A DNA stretch of 64,000 bases from Chamaecyparis obtusa (GCA_027943335.1 BSBK01009262.1:1-64000), one strand, 5' to 3'; shown: positions 32,589 to 44,548, counted from the first letter of the stretch. The notes: generated from the sequence alone by a model not told the origin. Program-made: numbers and translations.

Positions 32589-34969
32589 TGTTGGTGTCCA
32601 AAATGTTTCTTATGCTCCTAAGGCTGCCAGTATACCCTCAAATAGATTTTAGGGGTGGTTAGCTCCAAAATGTAATGAGGTCTTAGGGTAACTGGACCAA
32701 CTATAGGGACAAGATTTACCTCTTCTGCATCTGGCTCTCCAAAACCAAGGTGAGTGCACCTAACCCAGTATAAACTATACTTCACACACCAAAGACTAGG
32801 TTTGAATAATAGATAAAAGGATAGTAAGAAAGTACTGAATGATAACCACACATTCATTGACTCTCCATTACTATGGGGTGGAACCTTACACAACCAAATA
32901 CTGCAAACTTAAAGAATGGTTCTTATTTTCATGTGTTTGAATCATATCAACCTCAATTTGAATCATATCAACCTCAATCAGGACATATCAACAAAGAAAT
33001 ACTTATCTAGGCCAGTGCCTCATCCATTGGGCAAGGTTTCTTAGACAGACTACACACACACACCAGAATATATCTGAGATTCAAAGCCATAAACACATTT
33101 ACAATCTCTTTTACTACTTATAGAGTATCCTTACATAGACAAAAGATAAATCTATGTCTCATCTAGCGCATCATTTCATCTAATCCTGGATTAGAACTCA
33201 AGAATGAAAGCATATACATAAAAAGGTTATGCAATGAACTAGAAAGTTCAAAATTTATCTATGTTGACACAAAGGAGAGATAAGAATCAAGTGCCTGCAT
33301 TAAGTATGAAGAATCCTCAAGTGTATATAGTCAATCCAAAAGAACCATGCTTGCAAACTATAGCTTAGACCTACAATTTTCTTTCTATTGTCAAAATACA
33401 CCTAAACAGATCATTACAATTCAGACTGGGCAGAAGACTCACAACCAGAAAAGTTTGAAAATATAACTCCCAATGACCTCGAATGATCATAAAAAATCCC
33501 TTTATACTAGGGTTACAATGAAAGCACAATGATCATTTCAAACTCAAAAATTCAAAAACACCTAAGCCCACCGCGGAGTTAACACAGACAAGACAAGGAT
33601 CAAGCCTCAGCAAAAAAACCTTGCAATCATATGTGAAATTGGGTGCCAACTGTTAGCTGGAAAAATTTAAAACACCACCGCAGATCCTTCCTCCTCCTGG
33701 AAAATCAAACGGCCTACATTTAATCCACAATAGTCACAAGCCCCTTTGAAAAGTCTTCGGCCACCTTTAAAAGTCTTCGGCCACCTTTAACTGCACACCT
33801 GCGACATCTGGCGGTTAGTCACATGATCGCAATTCGTGGAAATGGCCCTTGTGATCATGTGACAAGGCCATTAGACCACCACATCTCTATGCCGCATATA
33901 AAAGAACACTGCCACCTCAGCATCTAAAAGATGCCCCATCACCACCTACCACTAGGCCTTAGAGACACATGTCAACCAGTCACATGATCGCATAGCACGG
34001 AGATGGGCTATGCGAACATGCGACAACCCACGATCCTTAACCACCAGCATAACCGCCACCACTACCTACCATTAAGTAATAGTCCCACCAAGCACATCCA
34101 CCTCAGCACTCACCGGCCAATAAAAAATCAACACATCATCACACCTGGCAAATGGATCCACTGCCTATCAACCCTTTTAAACTCTGCAAGATTAGATGTC
34201 ACAATTTCACATAGCCCTGACAAATCCTTCACGCTATAGCAACAACTATTGATGCTTTGACATGTCAGGAAACCAAGTCCCACCATTACGCGACCATGTG
34301 ACTAAGGCAAAAAAAACCGCTGGCCAAGTCGCTAGATGTTAAGGGCTTAACCACCAAGAATTAGTGACCAAGAGATAACCGTAAGTTGCCAGGTCACGAA
34401 ATGAAGACTTAACCGCCAGGCATCTAAACACCGCTAAGAACTGGGACCCACACGGATAGGTGGCAAGTGGTCGCATGATCTCATGTTAGAAAAGTCTGAC
34501 ATGCAGCCTTGCGACAACCAATCATTTTAAAACCTTTGAAGACCTGGGCCCACCATCCATCGCACTTGCGCATTTAGGGAATGCCAACAAACATAAAACT
34601 ATGAGGTCAAAAACATAGGGTTTTCGATGGAAAAGATCGAAAACACACAAGGTTTTCGATGCCAAAAGATAAGCGCACAAAAGATGGAAGGCACAATGTC
34701 GAAAACAATGAAGGTTTTCACACAAACTGAAAACATCATGGATTTTCAAAAACACTGTGGGTTTTCGACACTGTGGCAGATTTTAAAATTTGTTTCCTGC
34801 AGACCTTAGAACTCAAATAACTCCCTGGGTTTTACAATTCAGCACGTGCAATCTAGACTGGAGCAAGGTGACAACATAAAGAGCACAAGGCAGGACACTT
34901 TTACAAAAACATTTGCAGGGAGGAGGCCAGTTTCAAAGGATTTTTGCTATGACAGAAAATGGCCTAACA
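32589..34969 (-). repeat. 5' LTR of the minus Tat element, 2381 bp
   Basis: Colinear with 23134-25560. It carries two small tandem duplications absent from the 3' copy: about 20 bases around 32935-32980 (ATCATATCAACCTCAATTTG), and about 20 bases around 33752-33795 (AAAGTCTTCGGCCACCTTTA). It lacks about 85 bases present at 24130-24215. Palindromes at about 33818-33858, 33983-34022 and 34472-34512 correspond to those of the 3' LTR. Confidence 0.93.
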
Positions 34970-34974
34970 CCCTA

Positions 34975-35430
34975 CTAGGGTTACAAACAAAAATCATTCA
35001 TTTCATTACTTTTAAATCATGACTAATTTAATAAAAAGAAACTTGGTAAACATAAGGACAAGGCATTGTTTAATCTAGCAAAAAGTTTAGGTCAAAGCAA
35101 TCTCTTGCAAGGGGTTTCAAGATACAATAAAATTATAAAGTCTACATTCATACAAAAGCTAAAAGCAATACTTTTATTTCGGTATGAAATTTTCATTAAT
35201 CATTTTATTATAAAACTAGGCTATGATAAAGTTCGGTCAAAATGCAATATGTATCGTATTAATACATTTATGTAGAAGAATATATAAATGTATTAATATG
35301 GGTATCAAATTTATTAAATGGGAAGTATTAAGACATATATGTATATATAGCAAAATATATATTTATATATGTATTAATATGAATTTCAGCATAAATAAAA
35401 TGAAAAAGTATTAATGTATATATCTACAGC

Positions 35431-35472
<42 letters not shown>

Positions 35473-36711
35473 TACTAGGATAAATATAATGTGAACTATG
35501 GAAAGTAATAAACAAAATTAAGAACTTTCTACATATTGAATATCTATAAGTAGATGTATTCATAAATTTAATAACATTTAGATATATACATATTTATATC
35601 AAAAGCATTTAAAGATTGACCACTTCATCTAAATTAAATTAATCTATTTTCTTTTCCTTGATACACACAATATATATATATGGAATTATCTCTAGATACA
35701 AATTTAATATTTTCATTTAAGAATGATTAATAAAATCATTCTTCCTAAGCCAATAAATAAAATGATATAATATTTATTTGTTTGAAAATATTCAAAAAAT
35801 AACAATAAATCTTTTCTTGATGGGAGAACTTAAATGAAATACATTAATAGTCTTTTGAATACATAATCATAAAAAGGAGATACCATTTCTTTCTTGCGAG
35901 TACTAAAATAAAACAACAACAAGGCATTTACATTGATTTCATCTGACTCTAAACAACAATACTAACATGCCCTTTCAATACAAGGAAAGATCAAGCATCT
36001 TTCTCATAAACATTTTAGTTCAATAGATGAAGGAAAAATAAATTAACCTATTTTATTTTACAAGCATTTCAAATGCTAGGCTTTTCAACATAGCCATGTT
36101 TAAAACAATTTTCACAAGGGCTCAAATCCAAACAACTAAATAATATGAAGTAGAAGTAAGTTTCTAAATTCTCTTTAACTCATTGAAACCAGCAAGCTAT
36201 GTCATTGAGAAAATCTGCAAAACAACAAACAGACCATGGAGGCTCACCTCCCAACCTAGGTCATTTCATGGCCACCCCCGAGCTAGGGGAAAACAAAGAT
36301 GGATAGGGTTTCAACATACATACATCAAGCACATGATCAACAAAACTAGCAAATAAGCATGAACATCAAATTCCCTTCCCAAGGCTATGCACACATTGGG
36401 TCACCTTGGACCCATAGTAGGGGTGAAGGTGGAGCTACCCAACTAGGAGAATGCCAAAATACAGGAATAAACCAGCCTTAAACAAGGCTTTACATTCTAC
36501 TCAAATTTCCTTCGCAAGGCCAATGATACAACTATCAACCCTTCACATAATCTACACCAAATCAAAACCCTTATGCCTCCCAAATAGTATACACAAGGAT
36601 GACAACATGGATGCCCATACATGTATACCTTATCCCCTTCCTCCTAAAGGAAGGAATCTACACTAGATGAGTAGTCCCAACTCTTTCCCTTCACCCATCA
36701 AGGCTCTCTTC
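34975..36711 (-). repeat. Tekay solo LTR, middle piece (AT-rich, no gene)
   Basis: The stretch lies between the minus Tat element and the chromovirus. From about 36230 it aligns with 805-1245 of the outer Tekay LTR. The more AT-rich part to the left aligns only weakly with 1-800. It contains a TA microsatellite at 35434-35469. It ends in TCTTC, the chromovirus target site. Confidence 0.75.
35434..35469. repeat. (TA)n microsatellite
   Basis: About 36 bases of TA inside the AT-rich middle piece of the solo LTR. Confidence 0.95.
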
Positions 36712-37560
36712 TGATGCAGGAGCATCCTTTGTGTAAGAGCAATCTTGCATCACCCGAAAATATTTCTGGTTTTGTTTTCAATAAGGGCTATCTTGTGCAG
36801 AGTTGCTATTTATGGAAACTTACTATTTTTAGCAAGTTGGTCAAACAATCTTAGAATATTCTAATTTTACATGTGGAAGTTCATCTCAGTCATATCAGCC
36901 TACTAGTAAAGTTTCATGGCTAGATCAGGTCTAGTTTTGAAGATATTGATGATTTTTGGTATTGGCAGCAGGGTACAAAAACTTTGAACTCAGTTTTGAA
37001 GGCTTTAGAGGCCCCTGATGAGGTCAAAAATTTGGGTGACAGGTGCTTGTGTGGGTCAAGCCTGTAGAGTGCTTCATGGCCTTTCCAAAATGGGGTTATA
37101 ATAGTCAATCGGGTCAATTGGTGATGACTTACGGTCTCCAGAAGTCGGGCCACCTGAAATGGCGAAAAATAATTTTTCTTCAAAATTTTTGTTTGGGTTT
37201 CAAAAGTTATTTTGAGCTGATTTTGATGTAATAAATTGAAAAATAAAATAATTATAAGTTTGGTCAGCCTTAAGGGCTAAATTTTTGGAACCTTCTCTGG
37301 CGGTGGAAATTTCCTATATAAAGAAGGCCCGTAGTGTTGTCTAGGCAGTTTTGGATAGTAGTTCTGGGTATTGATTCGAGGCTTTGTCCTACAGAATATT
37401 GTAAGGAAATTCCCGTGTGGCTTTGCATATTGTAATTCTAAAAGTTTGTAATTCCAAATTTGTGGAGATAATAAGAAGCCAATTTTTTGTTCTTGCATAT
37501 TGTTGTTGTTTCTTTGTTTCTGTTATGTGTTTGTGGTATTAAGGGGAGCACCCTTCATCA
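36712..37560 (+). repeat. 5' LTR of the chromovirus
   Basis: It begins TGATGCAGGAGCATCC and ends CACCCTTCATCA, so the ends form the short inverted repeat TGATG/CATCA. In one 60-base sample (36781-36840) it differs from the 3' LTR at two positions. A TATA-like CTATATAAAGAAGG lies near 37312. Confidence 0.95.
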
Positions 37561-37562
37561 AG

Positions 37563-37578
37563 TGGTATTAGAGTAGGA
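37563..37578 (+). other. Primer-binding site (tRNA-iMet type), chromovirus
   Basis: TGGTATTAGAGTAGGA begins two bases after the 5' LTR. It is the common TGGTATCAGAGCAGG with two C-to-T changes. Confidence 0.9.
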
Positions 37579-37655
37579 GTTCCTAAGTATGTAAACAAAT
37601 CACCGATTGTGAGGCATTTTGCACCAAGACCGTGGTTAGGGTTTTAGCATGCATC

Positions 37656-38690
37656 ATGAAAATGCCTCCACAAAGGGAATGTTGTAGAAGAGCTGGTGTT
37701 GTAACACCTGAGGTTAGAGTGCTCCAGAGACAAGTGCGAGCATTGCAAGAAGAGATTCACAGAGGAATTAATCTTAATGTCAGAGATGAAAGTGAGGATG
37801 AAGCCAAAGAAGGAAATGATGATCAAGAAGAAGAAGGTGAAATTTTGAATCAAGAAGAAGAAAGGCTTTTTCAGGCCATTTCCAAGATCGAGAAAAGACC
37901 TAAAATCAAGGTTCCTGCATTTTCAAGAAATTTTAACCCAGAAGAATTGATCGACTGGATCAATGAATGTGAAGAATATTTTGAGTATGAAGATATTGAG
38001 GATTCTAATAGGGTCAAATTCGCAAAGGCCAGACTGAAAGGTCATGTGAAGATCTGGTGGCAAGAGATTCAATTGGAGTGAAATAGAAGAGGGAAAGATA
38101 AAATCACAAGATGGGATCAGATGGTGGATAAATTAAAGCAACAGTTCATCCCTATTGTTTATGAGCTTGACCTACTGAAGAAAATACAAAGTTTGAAGCA
38201 AGTGGGACGATCTTTTTAGGAGTATATAGAGGAGTTCTATCGAATCCTCATTAGAATAGGCCATGCAGAAGCCAATAAAGAGAAAGTTGCTTGTTACCTT
38301 AATGGGTTGAGGCCAAGCATTCAGGAGGAGCTAAATCTGGTTTGAATGAAAAGTATTGAAGAGGCATACCAGTTTTCCCTAAAAGTAGAGGAAAAGTTGA
38401 ACATGAAGTTCGAGAGCAGACAAAATGGAAGAGGTCACGATGGATGATTTGGTGGATAGTCATATGGAGGCCGAAATGAAGATCTGAAAAAGAAGGATGA
38501 GACTAGTGGTAGTCAAAATCAGAGAGGAAATAATTCCAATTATATTCAATATTAGAATAATAAAGATCAAAGAGGAAGAGGAAGATGACAAGGTTCAGGA
38601 AGAGGAGGCTTCCATGGAACATGTTTTCACTATGGAGAAGAAGGTCATAGGGCATTTGATTGTCCTCAACACCAAGAAAGGATGGATAGG
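37656..38690 (+). pseudogene. Gag of the chromovirus (decayed)
   Basis: The likely ATG is 37656 (MKMPPQREC); the frame upstream has no better ATG. An acidic region precedes the Gag core: IKVPAFSRNFNPEELIDWIN, EYFEYEDIEDSNRVKFAKAR, KIWWQEIQ, then a stop, and onward FIPIVYELDLLKKIQSLKQ. The zinc knuckle near 38615-38655 reads CFHYGEEGHRAFDC, with the second Cys changed to Tyr by one G-to-A change. Stops lie at 38079, 38218 and 38343. Gag would package the element RNA. Confidence 0.82.
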
Positions 38691-38699
38691 AGGGATGAA

Positions 38700-39190
38700 G
38701 GCCAGGCCAAAGTTGCACATGTAGATGAAGATGCCAAATCATCAAATTATGAAGATGTTGAAAGAGGAGAAACGATGATTAACAGAAGAGTCCTGCTGAG
38801 TGGTGAGAATGAACTTGAACAAAGGAGGAGCCTATTTCGCACTAGATGCAGGTATGAGGGTAACTGTTGTGATGCGATTATTGATAGTGGAAGCACTGAC
38901 AATTTGGTGTCAGAAGAGATGGTGACAAAGTTGAAGCTCAAGAGACAAAAACACCCACATCCATATCGGATTGCCTGGGTGCAGGATGGCCATAAGGTCA
39001 TGGTCAGTGAAAAGTGCCTAGTAAAGTTAAAGATTGGCAGGTACCATGATGAGGTACTATGTGATATCATATCTATGGATGCATGTCACATGTTTTTAGG
39101 TAGGCCATGGTAGTTTGACAGATGTGTTGTACATGATGGTCATGCGAATACCTATTCCTTCACAAAGGATGGAGTGTGACATAAGCTAAA
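38700..39190 (+). pseudogene. Aspartic protease of the chromovirus
   Basis: The active site CDAIIDSGSTDNLVS lies at about 38865-38910, followed by KLKLKRQKHPHPY, YRIAWVQDG and DIISMDACHMFLGRPW. This is a typical Ty3 protease fold with the DSG intact. A stop follows GRPW at 39109-39111 where the family usually has Gln, and another ends the linker near 39178. Confidence 0.8.
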
Positions 39191-39194
39191 GCCA

Positions 39195-40184
39195 TTGAAG
39201 GAGACTGAAGAAAAGGTATGTGGTAATGCGAGAATAAATTTTATTGATGGAAGAAAATTCTTAGATGGTATGAGGCATGAGCATGTGTGTTTTACTTTAA
39301 TTTCAAAAGCTTTTTCTTTAATTTCAAAAGCTGGTAAAGAGGAAGTAGAGGATGTACCTGTAGAGGTTGCAAATTTGTTGAATGAATTTCAAGATATTGT
39401 ATCTAATAATGTACCTGATGGATTACCACTGGTAAGGAAGATCAGTCATCAGATAGATTTGATTCCAAGAGCCATTTTGCCAAACAAGGTAGCACATAGA
39501 ATGACACTAGCAAAAAGTGAAGAGTTGAACAGACAAGTACATGAGTTGTTATAAAAGGGATTGATTTGGGAGAGTCTAAATCCATGTGCTATACCAATAG
39601 TATTAGCACCAAAGAAGAATGGAGAATGGAGGATGTGTATAGATTCTAGAGAAATAAACAAGATCACAATCAAGTATCGGTTTCCATTGCCACAAATGGA
39701 TGATATTATGAATTGTTTAAGTGGAGCTGTGTATTTCTCAAAGATAGATCTGAAAAGTGGATATCACTAGATTTAGATCAGAGAAGGAGATGAATGGAAG
39801 ACTACCTTCAAGACAAAGGAAGGACTGTATGAGTGGTTAGTCATGCCTTTTGGGCTAACCAATGCACCAAGCACTTTCATGTGGCTCATGAATGAGGTTC
39901 TAAAATAATTTATGGGTAAGTTTGTCATTGTGTACCTAGATGATATTTTGATCTTTAGTAAGATATAGGAAGAGCATATGATGCATATTCATATGGTTTT
40001 TGAGAAGTTAAGAGATCAAAAATTATTGATTAATTTGAAGAAGTGCAGTTTTGTGAAGAAAGAGTTAGTGTATTTGGGATTTGTAGTTTCAGTAGAAAGT
40101 CTAAAAATGGACCCAGAGAAGGTACATGCTATCCTTGAATAGCCTATTCCAAGGAGTGCTACTGAGGTAAGGTCTTTTCATGGT
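39195..40184 (+). pseudogene. Reverse transcriptase of the chromovirus
   Basis: After a linker (DIVSNNVPDGLPLVRKISHQ) come the RT motifs [64 protein letters not shown] and the catalytic YLDD at 39933-39944 (VIVYLDDILIFS). Stops interrupt at 39552, 39769, 39775, 39907 and 39967. Most sit where relatives have Gln, Arg or Trp. Confidence 0.88.
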
Positions 40185-40726
40185 TTGGCTAGCTTTTCTA
40201 GAAATTTTAGCAGTATTTGTGGACCCTTGACTAAAACAATGAGAGGGGATAGAAAAGAGTTCAAGTGGACTAATGGGGCAGATAAGAGTTTTAAATTGTT
40301 AAAACAAAAGGTTACAAAAAAACCTATCTTAGCACTTCCTGATTTTAATAAGGTGTTTCAAGTAGATTGTGATGCTAGTGGTACTGCAATAGGAGCTGTT
40401 ATGAGCCAAGAAGGTAAACCTATTGCTTATTTCAGTGAGAAGTTAAATGACGCCAAGAAAAAATATTTTGTTTATGATTAGGAATTTTATGCTATAGTTC
40501 AGGCATTGAAGAAGTGGAGACACTATTTTATTCCTATGGAGTTTGTTTTGTATACTGATCATCAAACTTTGCAATATTTGAATAGTCAAGGAAAGTTGAA
40601 TCAAAGGAATTTGAAATGGGTTGAGTTTTTGCAGAGTTATACATTTGTTTTGAAACACAAAAGTGAAAATTCTAACAGGGTTGCAGATGCACTTAGCAAA
40701 AGGAAATTATTGCTAACAGAGATGTA
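40185..40726 (+). pseudogene. RNase H of the chromovirus
   Basis: A canonical Ty3 RNase H with its aspartates kept: FQVDCDASGTAIGAVMSQ, PIAYFSEKL, VLYTDHQTLQYL and RVADALSKR. One stop follows KYFVYD at 40479. It serves as an in-window contrast to the degenerate RNase H of both Tat elements. Confidence 0.88.
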
Positions 40727-41990
40727 GATTAAGGTGGTTGGGTTTAAGGAACTCAAGAATTTGTATCCAGAGGATCCTAATTTTGGTGAAGCTTGGAAAG
40801 CTTGTAAAGAACCTATTACTCTAGACAAAATGAAGTGGCTAGATTTCATCATTTGAGATGATATGCTATTCAGAGGGAGTCATTTGTGCATTCCAAGAAG
40901 TTCTATGAGGGAGACTCTCATCAAGGAGAAACATAGCAGAGGATTGGCTGGACATTTTGGTCATGATAAAACCCTTGCTTTGGTTAGTGAGAATTATTAT
41001 TGGCCACAGTTGCAACAAGATGTCAAGAAGTTTGTATAGAGTTGCAGAGTATGTCAGATGGAAAAAGGAGTGAAGCAAAATATAGGGTTGTATCAGCCAT
41101 TACCCGTACCAGAGAACCTTGGGAGGATATCAGTATGGACTTTTTTCTTGGTTTACCAAGGACATAGCAGGGACATGATTCAATTTTTGTGGTAGTTGAT
41201 AGATTTTCAAAAATGGCACAATTTGTTCCTTATAAGAAGACTAATGATGTTGTTCATGTAGTGGAATTATTTTTCAGAGAAGTGGTGAGACTACATGGTT
41301 TGCCAAAGAGTATAGTTTCAGATAGGGACACTAAGTTCATTGGATATTTTTGACGTACATTGTGGAAGAAGTTGAAGATAAATTTAAAGTTCAGTTCATC
41401 ACATCATCCACAGACTGATGGACAGACAAAGGTGGTGAATAGGAGTTTGGAAAATTTGCTGAGATGTTTGGTTGGAGATAAACCAACAGGATGGGATTTG
41501 ACTTTACCATAGGCAAAATTTGCATACAATAATTATGTCAATAGGAGCATTGGTAAATCACCATTCCAGATTGTATATGGGAGTAGTCCAAGAAATACAT
41601 CTGAGTTGAGAAAGATAGATAAAGGAGAAATAAGTAGTGCTAAAGTTGAGGATTTTGCAGAACATTTGAAGAACATCCATGAGGAGGTGAGGAGGAACAT
41701 TACCAAGATGAATACATAGTATAAGGCTAAGGCAAATGAGAAAAGGAAGCATAAAGAATTTCAGGTTGGAGATGAATTCATGGTTCATTTGTGGAAGGAA
41801 AGATTTTCAGTTGTTACATATAACAAGTTGAAAATGAAGAAGTTTGGGCCATGTAAGATACTGAAGAAGCATGATTTAGGAAATGCATATGAGGTCAAGT
41901 TACCTACTGAGCTGAATATTTCACTAGTATTTAATGTTTCAGATTTAACAGAGTATCATGAAGGAGGTGTTGAAGATTCAACCTAGTGGA
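40727..41990 (+). pseudogene. Integrase of the chromovirus
   Basis: A zinc-binding HHCC segment (AGHFGHDKTLALV, YYWPQLQQDVKKFV, CRVCQMEKG), the core with ISMDF after a one-base frame change near 41115, VSDRDTKF for the second Asp, and DGQTKVVNRSL where the catalytic Glu has become Lys. The tail is MVHLWKERF, KFGPCKILKK, NISLVFNVSDLTEYHEGG. Five stops are present. The Glu-to-Lys change is the same as in the Tekay copy at about 3525. Confidence 0.87.
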
Positions 41991-41999
41991 GTATTCCAG

Positions 42000-42165
42000 C
42001 AACTAGTTCAAATATCAAGGAGATTGAAGACATACTAGATAATCGTGTTGGCAGAAGCACAAGGAACAGGACATATGAAAAATATTTGGTCAAATAGAAA
42101 GAATGACCTATTAAAAATTCATCATGGCTAGCAAAGGAGGAGGTTAACCATCTTGGTTTTTATCT
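42000..42165 (+). pseudogene. Chromodomain at the Pol C-terminus
   Basis: The frame reads IKEIEDILDNRVGRSTRN, then TYEKYLVK, a stop in the WKE position, PIKNSSWLAKEEV and NHLGF. The E-I-hydrophobic start and the KYLVKWK-x-SSW core match chromodomains. Such domains bind histone marks and direct integration into heterochromatin. Two stops (TAG and TGA) lie where Trp and Arg are expected. Confidence 0.82.
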
Positions 42166-42213
42166 GCACACCTGAGTCGTGACAGGGTCACTTCTCAAAT
42201 TACCCCAGGTGTC

Positions 42214-43062
42214 TAATGCAGGAGCATCCTAGGTGTAAGAGCAATCTTACATCACCCAAAAATATTTCTAGTTTTGTTTTCAATAAGGGCTATCTTGTGC
42301 AGAGTTGCTATTTATGGAAACTTACTATTTTTATTAAGTTGGTCATATGATCTCAGAATATTTTGATTTTACATGTGGAGATTCATCTCAGTCATATCAG
42401 CCTACTAGTAAAGTTTCATGGCTAGATTAGTTCTAGTTTTGAAGATATTGAAGATTTTCAGTATTGGCAGTAGGGTACAAAAACTTTGAACTCAGTTTTG
42501 AAGGCTTTAGAGGCCTCTGATGAGGTCAAAAATTTGGGTGACAAGCGCTTTTGTGAGTCAAGTCTGTAGAGAACTTCATGACCTTTCCGAAATGGGGTTA
42601 TAATAGTCAATCGGGTCAACTAGTGATGACTTATGGTCTCCGAAAGTCAAGCCACCTGAAATGGCAGAAAATAATTTTCCTTCAAAATTTTTGTTTGGGT
42701 TTCAAAAGTTATTTTGAGCCGAATTTGATGTAATAAATTGAAAAATAAAATAATTCTAAGTTTGGTTAGCCTTAAGGGCTAAATTTTTGGAACCTTCTCG
42801 GGCAGTGGAAATTGCCTATATAAAGAAGGCACGTAGTGTTGTCTAGGTAGTTCTGGGTAGTAGATCTGGGTATTGATTTGAGGCTTTTTCCTACAAAATA
42901 TTGTAAGGGAATGCCCATGTGGCTTTGCATATTGTAATTCTAAAATTTTGTAATTCCACATTTGTGGAGATAATAAGAAGCCAATTTTATGTTCTTGCAT
43001 ATTGTTGTTGTTTCTCTATTTCTGTTATGTGTTTGCGGTATTAAGGGGAGCACCCTTCATTA
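42214..43062 (+). repeat. 3' LTR of the chromovirus
   Basis: 849 bp, starting TAATGCAGG and ending CCTTCATTA. Both ends differ from the 5' LTR by G-to-A or C-to-T transitions. No convincing polypurine tract is seen directly upstream (the flank is ACCCCAGGTGTC). Confidence 0.95.
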
Positions 43063-43067
43063 TCTTC

Positions 43068-44055
43068 CCTCCCAAAGGTGAGTTTGGCCTTGCACACCCC
43101 AAAGAAAAAAATGCAACAAAGAAAGGAAGACACCACAAGCATTCATAAGCCAAAATGCCAAACAATTACTTACAACACTAAGAATTCACATAATGTGCAA
43201 GAAAGTAAATCATGTACATAACATTAAGACAAAGAGTTTTCAAGATCCAACCTCAATCCAAGATAATGGAAATGAGGGTTGAGATGATCTTTCTCCAACT
43301 AGTCTCCTCCTTTTCTATGCAACAACCAAAATCCTCCAAAATCAATCAAAATCCCAAAAATCTCACAATCTCTCAAGTCTCCAAAAATTGGAGAGTGGGA
43401 AATTACCCACAAATTTTCCCTCCATCTCTTTAAGAAGACAAACCCTAATCCTTTCAAACAAGAGGGGGAAATTCAAATTCAAAATTCAAAAAGAGGAGTG
43501 GGCTTGGCATGCAATTCCAATTTTCGTCACTTTTCAAAAGAGCATCTTTTGGAAGGGCAAAAATAGCCAAAATGCATCATAATGGTCAAAATTTGACCAC
43601 CAACACATGGCACCACTATGGGGTAGCCTATTTTGAACCTCCACTACCTTATATGGTCACTAAATGCCTTCCAAAAGAACACTTAAAGATTGCATCCGAA
43701 AATGAAAGAGATTCTCACTCAAGGCTCCTAAAAATAGAGACCACTCACAAACATAAAGCACTTGGGCATGCCAACTCACATGACATGTGTCAATTGACAC
43801 CACAAATAAATCACATTACAACACAATACACATGGCATGCCAAGTAAACTAAAATAATAAAATAAAATAAACATAATCAATAAATACATTCATGCATCAC
43901 TTTACAACAATTGCACATTACAACAAGGTTAATTTCTCCCCTTGGAGATAACCTTGGCTTAACATGATTTTACAAATATCCATCCTTAATTTCCTTCGAT
44001 ATATCCATGGTCTTACCTGAACACTTGACAAAATATCAGTAGCTCATGAAATGCC

Positions 44056-44120
<65 letters not shown>

Positions 44121-44543
44121 GTAAATATAATACATCTAAAAATCACATTCTTAACATCATAAATTTTTAACTACATTTCATAATTATTCTCATCATTTTC
44201 TACATAGCATTTCTAAAGCATATAAAGTCAAGAATAAAATGATACATGTTAATTCACCTAACATAATAATCATGATCATTTCTCACAAATTTTTCTAACA
44301 TGAATGTAATATCAAAATACCATACATAAATCAAAGATTTATCAATTACTATGCTCATGACCTAATAAATAGCAAGAAAGTAAAAGTCCTATATCATCAT
44401 CACATAATCATAAGTCATCACATAGTCTCATAATATAATGTCTCTATCCAAAGGTCCAATCATGATAAAATAAAGTGTCCACATGAGTCATAAGATGGAA
44501 AAATAATTTTCTATGAAATGATGGCACGGGGTGAGGCCTCACA
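43068..44543 (-). repeat. Tekay solo LTR, right piece
   Basis: It continues the solo LTR after the chromovirus. It aligns with 1245-2736 of the outer LTR. No gene. It ends GAGGCCTCACA before the AAAAT target repeat. Confidence 0.85.
44061..44117. repeat. (AC)n microsatellite
   Basis: 57 bases of AC. It occupies the LTR position held by (TA)n at 2201-2277. Confidence 0.97.
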
Positions 44544-44548
44544 AAAAT

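Larger units (their letters stand above)
23134..34969 (-). mobile_element. Minus-strand Tat-like Ty3 retrotransposon, full length
   Basis: LTRs at 23134-25560 and 32589-34969 bracket a 7028-bp internal region. The flanking repeats are CACTA (23129-23133) and CCCTA (34970-34974), one mismatch. On the minus strand the order is primer site, gag, CCHC-like motif, protease, extra RNase H, reverse transcriptase, degenerate RNase H, integrase and purine-poor tail. The RNase H placement before the RT is shared with the plus Tat element. It inserted into the Tekay solo LTR. Apart from a handful of stops and three frame changes it is the best preserved coding element in the window. Confidence 0.9.
36712..43062 (+). 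mobile_element. Ty3 chromovirus with C-terminal chromodomain, 6351 bp
   Basis: LTRs 36712-37560 and 42214-43062 (849 bp each) flank a tRNA-iMet primer site, gag, protease, RT, RNase H, integrase and chromodomain. The flanking 5-bp repeat TCTTC (36707-36711, 43063-43067) is exact. The unoccupied equivalent in the outer Tekay LTR reads CTCTTCATTCCCAAGGGTGAG near 1237-1257, which confirms the site. It sits inside the Tekay solo LTR. The coding region has about a dozen stops, mostly CAG/CAA-to-TAG/TAA or TGG-to-TAG, so it is dead. I do not assign a chromovirus clade. Confidence 0.93.
21476..44543 (-). mobile_element. Tekay-family solo LTR, about 4.87 kb, split by two later elements
   Basis: Target repeat AAAAT lies at 21471-21475 and 44544-44548. 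Joining the flanks restores an open Gag frame, so both ends are well defined. Pieces: 21476-23133, 34975-36711 and 43068-44543. The right two-thirds is colinear with the outer Tekay 3' LTR at 1-2736. No internal region is present, so this is a solo LTR left by LTR-LTR recombination. The ends are T(A)GGG on the left, where TG has decayed, and CCTCACA on the right. The pieces carry no credible gene. The short frames there are low-complexity. Confidence 0.88.

Noticed and set aside
36711..43067. Alternative chromovirus ends at CACCCTTCA with TTATC as target repeat
   Set aside because: That choice leaves no matching left repeat. TGATG...CATCA/CATTA with TCTTC matches on both sides and agrees with the unoccupied paralogous site.
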